A DNA stretch of 64,000 nucleotides from Dimargaris cristalligena (lineage: Eukaryota; Kickxellomycota; Dimargaritomycetes; Dimargaritales; Dimargaritaceae). Each line of letters starts with the position of its first letter. The first letter of the stretch is position 1. The translations under genes and the position numbers were made by a program. The stretch is from NCBI GenBank assembly GCA_027576995.1, contig JANBQC010000077.1, positions 1 to 64,000 of the forward strand, read 5' to 3'. Shown piece by piece: positions 11,894 through 23,225 of this stretch. A model generated the notes under the pieces. The model was not told the origin of the DNA, searched no databases, and worked only from the letters and a program-made list of their open reading frames with translations.

Positions 11894-12844
11894 TTAGGCG
11901 GCAGCGCAGTAGGCACCAACACCCTCATTAGACTTGCAGACCAAGCCGGCGGGACAGTTGCCAGTGACCTCGCGACCGTTGTCGTTAACGACAATCACGC
12001 CGGACTTGCCTTCGTCCTGGCAGGAGGGGTAGGTGGAGATATCGTCACTGCGGGCCGCGGCCGAGGTTTCAACAGGGGCAGCCGAGTCCGTTGCAGAGGG
12101 AGCAGACTCGTCGACTGATGCGCTGTTGTTATTATCATCGGCAGCAGCACTAGAAGATTCTTCAGTGTTGCTGTTATCGTTGTTGTTGCTGCCGCTAGAA
12201 GTAGTGGAGGCTCCGGAAGCCGAAATGACGATAGTAGGGCGGTTCTTGTAGTAGTCGCTACCGTCGTCGCCACCGTAACCGAACTCGCCGATGGTGGGGC
12301 CATCGCCGTAGTTGGGGTGGAGCATGGGGGGACCACTGATGGAACCGCCGTCCTTACCCTCAATGGCGATGTCCGAGCACGTCATGTAGAATTCGCGGTT
12401 ACCGACAGCGTTCACCCACGACCAGGCGAACACGACCTTATCGCTGGAAGGGGCGTCTTCCGGAATGGGTACGGAGAACGTGAGACCTTCCGTGAAGCAG
12501 GTCTTCAGGATCGTTTGGATGGCCACAAAGGTTTCCCCCCCGTCGTAGGAAAGGGAGAACTCACAGTGACCGCCACCGTGGGTTGCACCACCTTCGGCAA
12601 ATTTCACCGGGATGGACTCGCCGGCCTTGTAGGTGGCTACGGGCGAACTGTACGGGGTGGTGTGGTGACAAAGGGGAGCGTTGGGAACGCCGTCCGTGGA
12701 AATGGGCGACTTGAGCGAATAGTCCTTTTCAGGATAATTGCAGCTCTCCAGGGGTGAGCCACGGGGGCAGGGAGTTTCGGGCATCATATGGGCGCTGACA
12801 CCGAGGGCCAGGGCGCCGAGAATAGCAATAGCGTAGACCTTCAT
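11894..12844 (-). CDS. Secreted AA11-like lytic polysaccharide monooxygenase
   Basis: Predicted copper-dependent oxidative enzyme acting on chitin or related polysaccharides outside the cell. It is a single exon of 316 aa starting at MKVYAIAI. A 18-residue signal peptide ends GVSA and leaves an N-terminal His19 (HMMPETP), as the copper histidine brace requires. The second brace histidine is His89 in ATHGGGHC. The family block FAWSWVNAVGNREFYMTC (about 139-156) matches AA11-type FAWTWFNKVGNREMYMNC and supplies the likely axial Tyr153. A Ser/Asn/Asp/Ala-rich linker of about 60 residues (about 210-270) leads to a small Cys-containing C-terminal module (CPAGLVCK, YC near the end), possibly a CBM19-like carbohydrate binder. 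An in-frame ATG 22 codons upstream would bury the signal peptide, so I chose the start at 12844. The substrate is inferred. Confidence 0.82.
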   Translation of the reverse strand: MKVYAIAILGALALGVSAHMMPETPCPRGSPLESCNYPEKDYSLKSPISTDGVPNAPLCHHTTPYSSPVATYKAGESIPVKFAEGGATHGGGHCEFSLSYDGGETFVAIQTILKTCFTEGLTFSVPIPEDAPSSDKVVFAWSWVNAVGNREFYMTCSDIAIEGKDGGSISGPPMLHPNYGDGPTIGEFGYGGDDGSDYYKNRPTIVISASGASTTSSGSNNNDNSNTEESSSAAADDNNNSASVDESAPSATDSAAPVETSAAARSDDISTYPSCQDEGKSGVIVVNDNGREVTGNCPAGLVCKSNEGVGAYCAAA

Positions 12845-15273
12845 AATGGTAGTTAGATTGTTGAGTGAAGTGTGTGTTTTGAGAGAAAGTATTGATCGAT
12901 TAGAGATCAAAGAAGGGATAGTACAATTAGGAGGAGTGTCGTAATAAAGTATGGTTTACACCAATGTACAGTCAATGTAGATTGGGTAGTGTTAAGAGGT
13001 GTTTGAGAGAGATCTATGAGAATAAACCACAGCCGGGTGAAAAGTAATTATGGCGTATTAATGTGTAATGGTAATACTGAAAAGGAAGTGAACAGGAATG
13101 GCACCTCTATTTATATTTTTTTAAGAACATCCGAAGCATGACGATAGCAGCATCACCTTACCGAATTTCAGGGCGATAGAGGAGGGCGTGACGTGTTTGG
13201 GAACCCAGTTAGAACCATGGGAAACGGGCGCCCTAGGCACACTTCCCAAGGAACTACCAACCACCATGCCTTGACCGATTAGATGCACCAATCCTTTCAG
13301 CAGGAACACATGCTCCCAGGGCGCTCGGCAACGGATGTGACTGCTCAAGCGAATCACCACTATCCGATGGTTCTACTGCGCCTTATCAGTGGTCCTAAAG
13401 GAACTCATTAATATCGCTAGGGGGAGATAAAAAGGGGACGAGTGGGCAAACTTAGGCATGTGAACCAATAGCACGGTCCCCCCACCTTGCGCTCCTCTTT
13501 TCCATTGACGGTGCGCCATCTCACGCTACATCTCCCTAACCCGTCCAATCGGCGACTCGATGCTTCGCCCAAGTAACGCGGTTTTACGCCAAGCGAAGGT
13601 GATAGTAGCTTCGCTTGCCTTACTTCTCGATGGTATTCGCATAACGATAAACCCGACTGGTCGATCCGTGCTTTCGTCACGCGGCGACTTCTCCCTTTGT
13701 TGGATAGTGTTGGTTTATATAATCGTTGGGTATTGTAGTAGGGATAAAGTAAGCGAAAAGCCACACCCGCCTAAAACTACTGCCGAATCATACCGTACTG
13801 TTGACGTAAACGAGACGGTGTTGTCGCCTTTTTCCTCCATTTGGGGTTCTACGTTCTTCTCTAGCCATATTTGGTCGAAGTATATCCAACTAGAATACAG
13901 AGGCATTGCACCTAATCCGAGTCCACTATCCTATTGGTGAATCATGTAGCCAAGGCATATCCTACTATAATCATTCTATAGAAGATGCTGCCTGGCTATA
14001 CCCGATAACCCGGCCACATTGTGTGGCGTAACAAGGACCAATAACGAAATAAGATATGTGCCAGCTCCATATATCTAACGGATAGTGTATACTAGTGCCC
14101 CCTCCCCTCCCACCCATTAGTATGGCTAGATTAGCCACCGGGTTGAGAGTCGAATCAAGCTTGACCACTCTCTCCATTATCAGGCCCGAGGATGATGACA
14201 TAGAGCTTCGGACATCTATTACATTATCATGCTCCAATAAATAGTTCAGCACTTTCACCAGCCTACCAACCTGCCTTAGTTTACAGAGCAACCCTACTTA
14301 TAGCCAATATATAAACGTAAGATTTAATTGGTAGAATGAGTTTATGGAAGTCTCTGGCACGTTCATCTCCTGCTACGCCTTGGCACGCTGAAAGCCGAGC
14401 CAGCAAACATTCAACCCATACACACACACATACGAATGAGGAACACCTAAGGTATTCCACGCTAGAAGTGCATTTCCAGTTAACCAGTAAAAATCTTTTC
14501 AGGAATTCCACGTTTATACTTCTACCGAATTGCGGGCCCGGCTACGATCACCTCACAACACGTGGAATCCACCCTCCCTAATATAATCTATAACATATAT
14601 ATCCGTGTTTTATATTAATAAATCCACAGCATAAGGAAGTCACCTATTGGCCGGCCGTACCTGACTCTCTTTCTATAGTGATTTCTCCTCATTCGTTCGC
14701 CAGGGCTAATCGAATATAAAATGATGTTGGCGTAGCATGTAATACTGCTGATATGGGCGCCTACTATTAACACGAATGGATGAGAGTCCACTGACATCAC
14801 CGGCTTGGGCTTTATCCAAGCCTTTTAATACCTATTACCCCCTAAAAACATATTATATATTTCAATAATACCCGATTGGTGCGCTGTAGTGGACACTTAG
14901 GGAGAGAGGCCTTTTGGGGAAATCAGCCTTCATTAATCAATGCCGCCATCGTCTAAGCCATGGACTATTAACACCTGCGTAACCGCAACATATCTATGTC
15001 TGGCCTTTGAGGGACTGGACTATATTGGTGGCAGTATGCTGCCTGCTAATTTACTACACCCGTTGATCACTCAGGGGGAGAATTCGCGAGAGAGACTTAG
15101 CAAACGGTCTAGGTAGTCCGAAATGGAGGTTGAACGAATAGTATATGCCTGGACTAAATCCATCATTAGCCAATTGGGTTTATATAGGACTAGAAATATA
15201 CATATGGTAAGGGGAGAAATATCCCATAAATAGGGGGCAATAAAAACAGAAGTGATGGGGACCACATACCCCA
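12845..15273. other. Spacer between LPMO and dephospho-CoA kinase genes
   Basis: The left part is the LPMO promoter side. A GC-richer exon-like block at 13162-13359 (minus) is listed separately. A purine-rich patch lies near 15.6-15.8 kb beyond it. Otherwise no gene is supported. Confidence 0.5.
13162..13359 (-). CDS. Orphan exon-like block, function unknown
   Basis: A GC-rich open stretch in AT-rich surroundings. It is bounded on the minus strand by a possible acceptor (GGATAG) and a possible donor (GTAAGG). It would encode a peptide containing HIRCRAPWEHVFLLKGLVHL and later SNWVPKHVTPSSIALKFG. I do not recognise the family and could not find neighbouring exons, so this may be a relic of a gene or a chance open frame. 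Confidence 0.22.
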
Positions 15274-16585
15274 CTAGCTGCTAAACACTCTCCGGAAGAG
15301 CATGGAGAGGAGAAAAATGCCAGCCGTGGCAAGGGACCCGACGGGCCCCACTAGCCATAGTAAGGTTGTTAAGCGACCCGGTCGCAATCTGGTAATCAGG
15401 CGGTGAACCTGCTCTTGGGTGACCTCTCTTTCCCCTGAATTGTCCAAGACGTGATCGGCCAGTTCACATTTGCGGGCCATACTCATTTGGGCACCCATCC
15501 GTTGGCGACAGGCTTCTTCATCTAGGGTATCCCGGGCCATGAGTCGGTGTAGCTGAGTGTCCTCAGGGCTGGGGGTTTAAAGCGAGAATGCGCGATAACA
15601 GGTGGGTGGGGGGAGGGGCCGGATATATCCGGGTTATAGTGTATAGGGATGGGGGTTAGTATACTTGTGGAGTACTTTACTAAATACGCCAAATGCCCGT
15701 GAAATAATGTCAAACGAGTGGGTTGTGGTGCACTAGCAGCTAGGTAGGCTTATTCCTGATTTATGAGAAAAATAAAGTAGGGCCAGTTAGACGGGTGGGG
15801 GGTAAGGATGGTGGTGAATGGTGGTGGATGGTGAGATTAGCAGGGGCACTTCTTCCATCCCCTGGGGGCTATATACTCCAGTCCGAATCATATTTTGGCA
15901 TATCCAGGCCCGTCTCCATGCGACTTCTTCAGCCCGTTTTGACTTACCAATATACCACAACCGTGTCAGACACAAAGCGATCCAGGCGACTTTCGAAAAG
16001 CAGGGGGATATCCAGGACCACCAAAGGTTCGCCTCTAAGGTAGTGGCCCAGCGTTTCCCAGGCTATTTGGCGTCGAATCGCCGGGTGGGTGATGGCGTTT
16101 AACCGGCGGCGGAGCTGCTCGTCGGCGAATACGATTTGCCCCAATCGAGGCCGGTTCAGAGTACCATCGGGATGTAGAATGGCCTCGCCGAACGTACGGA
16201 CTAGGGCACGGTAGGCCGGCTGGCCGGGCTCCACGACCTGCCGGGCAATACGGTCGGCATCGACAATGGGAATGCGTTCATGCCGGAAGACTTGGGACAC
16301 GGTACTTTTGCCTAGTGTAAGAAAGTGGGTAAAAAACAGGGGGGCCACCATCGTAGTAATCGATATACGGTTCGTTGGGCGAATGGGGACGGAGGTTGCT
16401 GCTGGGGTTAAAGAAGGCGGCAGTTACTCTTGGACAGACAGGAAACCAGAGGCCTGAGGAGGGACATATGGGACGGCTTAGTAAAAGTAGAAAGTTCCTG
16501 AGAAGAGTGGGTACAAGTATCTCCTAGGACTCTGGGTGCGCAACCTACCTGTGGCAATGCCACCAGTTAACCCGAGGATTTTCAT
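15274..16585 (-). CDS. CAB5: Dephospho-CoA kinase, C-terminally anchored
   Basis: Catalyses the last step of coenzyme A synthesis, ATP-dependent 3'-phosphorylation of dephospho-CoA. Three exons: 16585-16549, 16311-15948 and 15568-15274. The donors are GTAGGT and GTAAGT, and the phases close to 231 aa. The P-loop GLTGGIATGKST is split across the first intron (residues 5-16). Further CoaE signatures are IVDADRIARQVVEPGQPAY, LNRPRLGQIVF, ITHPAIRRQI, VVLDIPLLFES, and then in exon 3 the QLHRLMARD, EEACRQRMGAQM, KCELADHVLDNSG block. The final 30 residues (TLLWLVGPVGSLATAGIFLL and following, ending RRVFSS) form one hydrophobic helix, as in animal DCAKD of the same length. This suggests tail attachment to an organelle membrane, mitochondrial or ER. 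Paralogue confusion is unlikely. Confidence 0.93.
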
Positions 16586-17367
16586 GGCGGATTAGTTACG
16601 ACTAAACGCTTCGCTGACCGGTAGAAAGGGGAATCAAAAACACAATGGGGAAGTTGGATGGGAATGGAAATAGCAAGACTATACAAACTGGAGGGCTTTT
16701 GGTTTCTGCGACCCACCGCCACACCATCAGCAGCCCAAGGCCCCCTCTCTCCCAGTCTCCACTGGGGGAGATTGGGAGGGGAATTGCAAACTGTAAATAG
16801 GGGTATTATTTTTAAACTAGTGGTGCCAGCAATTTGGTATAGCTGTGCCGAATTTCGCCCATATAGTCACACCCAACAGATATTTTTGCAGTACGAGACG
16901 ACTGACCTCATATGTTGAAAGGCAAAGAAGGGACTGTAGCCCTCGGGTAATTTACCATAAACACTGTAAGCTGGTGGTATGCCCAACTAACTAACTAACT
17001 ACACTACTTATCGCTCCTGCTCCTGGTTGGTATATATGGCCATTAGCTCCAAGAGTCTACAAAGTTGGATATTGGTGATGACGGATAACTAGGCCAGCCA
17101 TAACAACTAGATCCAGTTGAGGAAACTGGGCCCAAGCTAGGCTTATTTCCCTCCCACGTAAACCCCCCACAGTCACACGAATTGGAAAACGGTCCCGCAG
17201 GTGTGGAGAGTGACTCACTTTCAGGTTTGGCCAGAACCAACAAATGGTCCTCCTATTACATAGGGGAAAGGAGGGGGAAGTGGGGTGTTTGCCCCTCGTT
17301 CTACTTGCTCTTGACTGGAATTACCTCGACCTATAAACCTATAGAGATCCCTTCCTCCAGGGTAGCC
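16586..17367. other. Spacer between dephospho-CoA kinase and Rid genes
   Basis: A divergent promoter region: the kinase reads left and the Rid gene reads right. It contains a degraded relic of the 138-bp element near 16801-16867. No other gene is seen. Confidence 0.5.
16801..16867. mobile_element. Degraded relic of the 138-bp MITE
   Basis: The end TATAGCTGTGCCGAATTTCG followed by CCCATATAG closely matches the termini of copies B and C (TAGCTGGGCCGAATTTCACC). The inner part TTTTTAAACTAGTGGTGCC resembles the element's centre. The middle appears deleted and the other terminus was not found. Confidence 0.45.
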
Positions 17368-18073
17368 ATGATGGCCCTTCGCTTTGCTTTCCGCACTCCT
17401 TCGTCTCGTTTGATCTCGTCTTTAAAAGCCCCCGTTACTACCCCGCTTACCTTTTGGTCCCGTCACTCTCTAATTACCCCCTTCCGCACCATGTCGTCTA
17501 TCCAAACCGTCCACGCCGAGGATGCCCCTCCCGCCCTGGGTCCTTACTGTAAGTCGCAGCATAATTGTATGCATGCATATATCCACCACTTGGCGACCCC
17601 TCCCCCCATTCTTAACCACCCCCCCCGCCCCATATCTTACCATCCCCATTTCTTCCCGCTTTCATATCAAACATATATATATATATATATGTTTATTGTT
17701 TCGTTCTTCCCGCCCTCTGCGCATCAATCATTTTTTATATCTAGCGAGCGCCGTGATTGCCAACGGCCAAATCTTCACCTCGGGCCAAATCGGCATGAAC
17801 CAGAACTGCGAACTGGTTGGTGAGGATGTCCGTAGCCAGACCCGCCAGGTCTTCAAGAACCTCCAGGCCGTGCTTCGGAGCGCCAACTCCGACCTGAATC
17901 GGGTGATCAAGACCACCGTGTTCCTCCAGGACATGAATGATTTCGCCGCCATGAACGAGGTGTACGCCGAGATGTTCGGTGACCACCGTCCGGCCCGCTC
18001 GGCTTTCCAAGTGGCCCGTCTGCCCAAGGATGCTCGCGTGGAAATTGAGCTGGTCGCCCTCCCCAATGCCTGA
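17368..18073 (+). CDS. MMF1: Rid/YjgF/UK114 family imine deaminase
   Basis: Hydrolyses reactive 2-aminoacrylate-type enamines/imines (2-iminobutanoate/2-iminopropanoate deaminase) formed by PLP enzymes. Two exons: 17368-17548 (donor GTAAGT) and 17745-18073, phase 1, 169 aa. The junction restores GPYSSAV. Exon 2 carries IFTSGQIGM, TRQVFKNLQAVL, RVIKTTVFLQDMNDFAAMNE, the catalytic-arginine block PARSAFQVARLP and the terminal VEIELVALPN. The first 41 residues are rich in Arg, Ser and Leu with no acids (MALRFAFRTPSSRLISSLKA), like a mitochondrial presequence. An internal ATG at 17491 in a strong context (ACCATGT) would give a 128-residue cytosolic form, so the gene may serve as both Mmf1 and Hmf1. 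The intron holds a (TA)n tract. Confidence 0.92.
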
Positions 18074-19683
18074 CTCTCCCCGGGTTCCCCTACCTTTCAC
18101 CGAAGCGCATTGTAAGGCTGATTAACTATCGCTGTTTATCCATCAGACATACAGACGCATATATATATATATATATATAGGATGACCACTTCGATTTGAG
18201 GTTAGTTGTCAATAAAGGTACGCTTTAATAAGGATGTCCGCTAGTGTTGCTGATAACCTCCCAACAAACCGCAGATCGCCAGCGAGTGATATTTCTTTAA
18301 AAAAAATGCGGAATGTCTAGCTATTGGACCCGATCAACGAACCACGAGATTAATATGTGTGTGCAGCATGCTATGTACTGACTATACAGTCGTCTGGTTC
18401 AGGTAAGCAGAGAAGTACCTCCCTCTCCCCCCTTTCTCTCTCTGTCTCTCCCATTCTCTGTCTTTCACTTTCCTAAAGAGATGAACGTTTTGGCCAACCG
18501 CTAACCAATCAGTGCAATCATATACGGTGGTCCGCTTAGCATCCCCCTGACCATTCACCAACGGGGGCGCTTTTTTTCAGGCTCATCCCTTTAGGATTGT
18601 CATGACGACCACGGGTGTTTGTGGTTTCGAAAACATTGAAATGGAAGGTGGAAAAAGGGGGGGAGCGAAATATATACGCATAGACGGTATGCATGATTCT
18701 TACCTTGCGTATTATCCACATTCCAAAAAAATATACGTAGCCCAGCTAGACAAATGGGCATTACTTAGAAAAACCCAGCGACTGGCTCTCCGGTTCCCCA
18801 TCATCTAGTATCTTTCTTTGGTCGGTTAGTGGGTTTGTTTGGTGGTCCGCTGGTATGGTCCTCCCCTCAAACAAACCAGGCGTAAAGCCAAAAGATGCTC
18901 ATGAATAGATTCCTAGTCCAGCCGACTATATCCGCAGATGGAACCTGAGTGATAACGGCCGTGCTTGAAAGAAGGGGGCCACTGTATAGACTGGATTACA
19001 AACTACCGACGCTGCAGCCTTGCATACGGACAGAGAAAGATTGAAAGGGAAAGTCAGCAATGGTCCGGTTTAAACAGACGGAATCTAATACCTTCTACTT
19101 TCATCCATGGCCCAAGGGATAACCACCAGCCAAGCTGGCCGGAGGAGGATAGGAGGGGGAAACCTATCCTATATTAGAATAATATAATTAAACATAGCGC
19201 CCTCTCAGTGAAACATATACAGATACATGAGATTCTCTTATTCCCCATTGATTTAGTCTCCCTCTCTGATTGCTATTAGTATTTTCCCTCGATTTCTCTC
19301 GTCTCACCAGCAGTGGCTCCGTTCAGAACCCGCTCCCACTGACCCGCGCTCTACACTGCTCTTTGTTTTTCCTTTTCCTTCGCCCCTTCTTGCCTATCTA
19401 CTAGTTGCTACTACCGTCATCTTGAAGATTCGGCCGCGGCTCACTAATATCCCCAACCCCGTCCCTCCTTCTATTCCACCACTCCTGCTCTCTCTCCCTC
19501 TCTCATCTTAGCGCGTTTTTTTTTTGTTATTAACAGTGTCCCCCGCTTTCAATTCATCTACATCCTTACTCTTCTTCAACCGTCTCGCCTTCCTTCCTTC
19601 CTTACGACTGACTACTCTCTGCCCTCCCCTTGTTAAGTATTCCCGCTACTACCCTTCCTCCTCTTTTCAACTAATCGTTCGCT
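18074..19683. other. Spacer and pyrimidine-rich ARF6 leader
   Basis: A (AT)n tract sits just 3' of the Rid gene (18159-18179). From about 19240 to 19683 the plus strand is strongly C+T rich, consistent with the promoter and 5' leader of the GTPase gene. No gene is seen in the middle. Confidence 0.5.
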
Positions 19684-20820
19684 ATGGGTATCTCCGTCTC
19701 CAAGTTTATGCACAAAATCTTCGGCAACCGGGAAATGCGTATCCTGATGTTGGGTCTTGATGCCGCCGGTAAAACCAGTAAGTCCTTATTCATCCCCCTT
19801 TCTACAGCTACTAGTTACAATCTACTTCCGATAGGACAGAGCGGTGGGACTCAGCCCAGCCCGACCTGGTGGTACTTGGCTTCCTCCCAATCACCCCCAG
19901 TTCAGCGGCTGCTATAGGCCTATAGGACAAGGAATACAGGTACTAGAAACGTTAGCAGTTAGAGGGGTATGCTGTCGCACCCGAATTATCGGCTGTGCAA
20001 CTGACCTTACCCTACTGCACTTTGTCTAGCCATGGCAATATTGGAAGTGGGAAGCCTGATTCAATTTTTGGAGTCGCGCATCCCTGAAATCCTTCCCGGT
20101 TTCTTAATCTTACCTTGGGACCAAAATCTAACGCATCTATCATCACCCACTCTTCACCGCTTATTATTGCCACTTTAGCGATATTGTACAAGCTGAAGCT
20201 TAATCAGTCCGTCACGACGATTCCAACCGTGGGGTTTAATGTCGAAACTGTCACCTACAAGAACGTCAAATTCAACGTCTGGGTAAGTGACTATTCCTTG
20301 GTGGAACCTTTCAGAGGCTGGTGTAACCAACGTGACTGGACTGGCCTATCCTTTCTAGTAACTGGTCGACTAGACATAAACTACTCCGGGTTCACTATTG
20401 TAACCTATATTGGTGGTATACATGTACTAATATAATACCCCGCTTGCTAACACCCTTCCCACCTAATAGGATGTCGGTGGTCAAGATAAAATCCGTCCTC
20501 TGTGGCGTCATTACTACACCGGTACGCAGGGTCTCATTTTCGTGGTTGATTCGGCCGACAAGGACCGTATTGAAGAAGCCCGCCAGGAACTGCACCGCAT
20601 CATCGGCGATCGTGAAATGCGGGACTGCCTCCTGCTGGTGTTTGCCAACAAGCAGGATCTCCCCGAGGCGATGAGCCCGGCCGAAGTGACGGATGCCCTA
20701 GGACTTACCCGTATCCGGGAACGCCTCTGGTATGTACACCCGTCTTGCGCTACCACGGGTGAGGGTCTGTTCGAAGGTCTGAATTGGCTGAGTCAGAACA
20801 TCAAAACCCCGGCCAAATAA
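19684..20820 (+). CDS. ARF6: ARF6-type small GTPase
   Basis: Myristoylated ADP-ribosylation factor acting at the plasma membrane and endosomes in membrane traffic and polarity (yeast Arf3 group). Three exons: 19684-19777, 20179-20282 and 20470-20820, 182 aa, with donors GTAAGT. Gly2 follows the start (MGISVSK), fitting N-myristoylation. The P-loop GLDAAGKT is at residues 24-31, and the effector region [20 protein letters not shown] is intact. DVGGQ is at 67-71, NKQD at 126-129, and the SCATTGEG region follows. [19 protein letters not shown] and [14 protein letters not shown] match ARF6 rather than ARF1, which has TIGFNVETVEYKNISF. The intron inside the P-loop codon after Lys30-Thr31 is phase 1. 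A C+T-rich leader precedes it. Confidence 0.94.
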
Positions 20821-20942
20821 ATGGATCTCAGTGAGACCACAACCCCCGGCCCACTTTAATGTATTTGGAATGTCACCCCATCCACCATATTAGCATCTCT
20901 CCCCATACCCGCCTCTCCTATGCGCCCCGCCCCCTTTCTAGC

Positions 20943-20986
20943 CTACTACTACTACTACTACTACTATTATTATTATTATTATTATT
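20943..20986 (+). repeat. (CTA)n/(TTA)n trinucleotide microsatellite
   Basis: Uninterrupted CTA units change to TTA units. The tract lies about 120 bases after the ARF6 stop codon, probably in its 3' untranslated region. Confidence 0.85.
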
Positions 20987-23149
20987 TCACTACGCATTCG
21001 GTTTGTTTATTTTTGGTCTTATTTGCGTTTCTAAGTTTGTTTCGAATTTCTCCAATTGCTTTTTGCTCGTCGTCCTCTTTTCCTGTGTCGTTCATCAATG
21101 GATATTTCCCGCCCGTTTATCGTATGCCAATAATTTAGCACCCAAGATTGATTGGCCCTTGATGGAGTAAATGTAGGCTATCGATTCTTCCAACCCGCAA
21201 GGACATCCATGATGGTTTAACTGGGTTCATTTTAGCCCGTCTCTTTGAGATTGGTCTAATTTTCGCTAGCTTCTCTGCCCTGCAACCTAAACCTGGATGT
21301 CGCTGTATCTTCACTCCCCCACGTTCACTCCTTCCAGTACCTTGCTTTACTCTAGCAGCTGTCTTATTTGAATAGTGCTATTCCTTCCCAACCCCCAAAT
21401 TGACCAAGAGTCCTCTTTATTCCATCACTCCCTGCTGCTGTTTAAAACTGTTGTCACCTAGCCTCTGAAACCATTTGCTTTATTTGTCACCTTGCCTGTG
21501 TTCACCTCTACCCAATAGTTGTTAATCGGGCTAGCCCTTAATCTTCGATGGTGTAGCCTTATTTTCGCTTGTGTGGCTTCTTTTAATCGCATCTCTCCCT
21601 CCCAGTTCGGGTGAGAGCTAGCCAAGTATTGCTATTTCGTTGGTCTACTCTACATGGCCATTTTTGCTCGGCTTTTCTACCCAACCCTTATTTGCCCTTC
21701 TTTTTATTTTATTTATCCTAGTTATCCCAGGTACTATTCTTGCTACTAGTGCTTTAGCTTTTATGGCCCTTTTAATAGCGATGGATCGACATTGGCTTAC
21801 TATACTTTATACCCACCTCCTCTATCTTCGCATATCCCACAGCATTTGTCATAAATACATATTGAATAGCATCGCTGCTTTCCATAGGCAATGTAATGGA
21901 GCGCGTGTGTGTTGAGGGCCGTAACTCAGATGAAGTAGAGTTTTATTTAATGTGAATCTCAGGCAGGCGACCTTTTGGTCATAATTTGCCATCCACAGGG
22001 AACATATTAAAGGATAGGTGGCTCAAAAACCCTCAAAAGCTACAGATGTAGAGGGAAAAGACAGAAGGTAGAATAATGAACAGACCCTGGGAAGAAACCA
22101 GGTCCTTATGACAACCTACCTAACTTAGCTGGACAGGGAGGGCCGTAACTCAAGTAAACGGACCGAGTGTTACCAATGGTCTGCATTAGCGGATTGGTGA
22201 ATAGTTTTGTTATTATCATTATGGGTATTTTGTTGGGTGGATGGCCTCATTCCGCAGCAAAGTAAAGTCCCACCATGAGCTTAATTAAGCCTGCCCCTAC
22301 CTTTAATGTCTAATGATATTTACCCTTTAGTGAAATTACTTGGGGAAGATTGATCTCCCTTTCCTTCCGTTGCTTGATTCCCGGTGTGCCAGAAACCGCA
22401 ATGGGGCCTATTGTTCCTTGTTTAATCGATTCATTGACCTTTTTTTTCTTATTTAGGTATAGGGATTCCGCGGACGATGGTTCCAAGCCTTCCCAGGGCT
22501 TCTCATTCCGTACCCTTGGTCCGCTTGTATCCGTCGGTTAGGGGGAAGGCATCAAAGAGAGTCCCCTATAAATAGAAACAATGGTATGATTGTGAGGCTG
22601 CCCTGTACTCCATCTCTCTTCCCTCCCCTTCTACTGAGGAAATCCGTTATTTTGGATCAATTAATCAAATGCCATCTGAACAAAAGAAAAGAAAATTCAG
22701 CCCAGGCAAATGCACAAGTAATGGGAAGTAATAATGTAGTCCGTTCTCGTAATTGTAATTCATAGATTTACCTATACGTTATTTTTCCCTCAGGAGGGCC
22801 ATTGTACTGTGATTTAAACAAGGGCGGCTGTAATACCGTTTTAGGGGAACTTATCCTTCTCGGGCTAATGCCAGTATGAAATAGAGTATATTATTATTAT
22901 TATTTAAAAAAATGGGGGGGGGATAACAGTCATAGAAATAGGATCATGGGCAGGAATACACACACGGTAAGTATGAATTAACCGAAGTAAGAAGGATATA
23001 TACGTGTGTATATCGATTATCCACGATCCGAAACTATCGCTTTTTCATGAATAGATGTAGATATTCTCAGGTGCGCGGACCCGCAGGGGAAAAAGGCCAG
23101 TTTCCCATTCCCGCCCTGATTTTCCGGCCGTGTATGGAGGAGAATAGCT

Positions 23150-23225
23150 GCGCCCACTCCCACTCCCACTCCCACTACTCCTACTCCTACTCCTACTCCC
23201 ACTACTCCTACTCCTACTCCTACTA
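23150..23225 (+). repeat. CTCCTA/CTCCCA hexamer minisatellite
   Basis: Repeated six-base units CTCCCA, CTCCTA and variants run for about 75 bases. An open reading frame through it gives only a His/Ser/Tyr repeat and is probably not a gene. Confidence 0.8.

Noticed and set aside
12317..12757. 146-codon plus-strand frame antisense to the LPMO gene
   Set aside because: It follows the codon periodicity of the real minus-strand gene and has no family signature.
20859..21170. Hydrophobic Leu-rich frame after ARF6
   Set aside because: Produced by the trinucleotide repeat and T-rich 3' flank.
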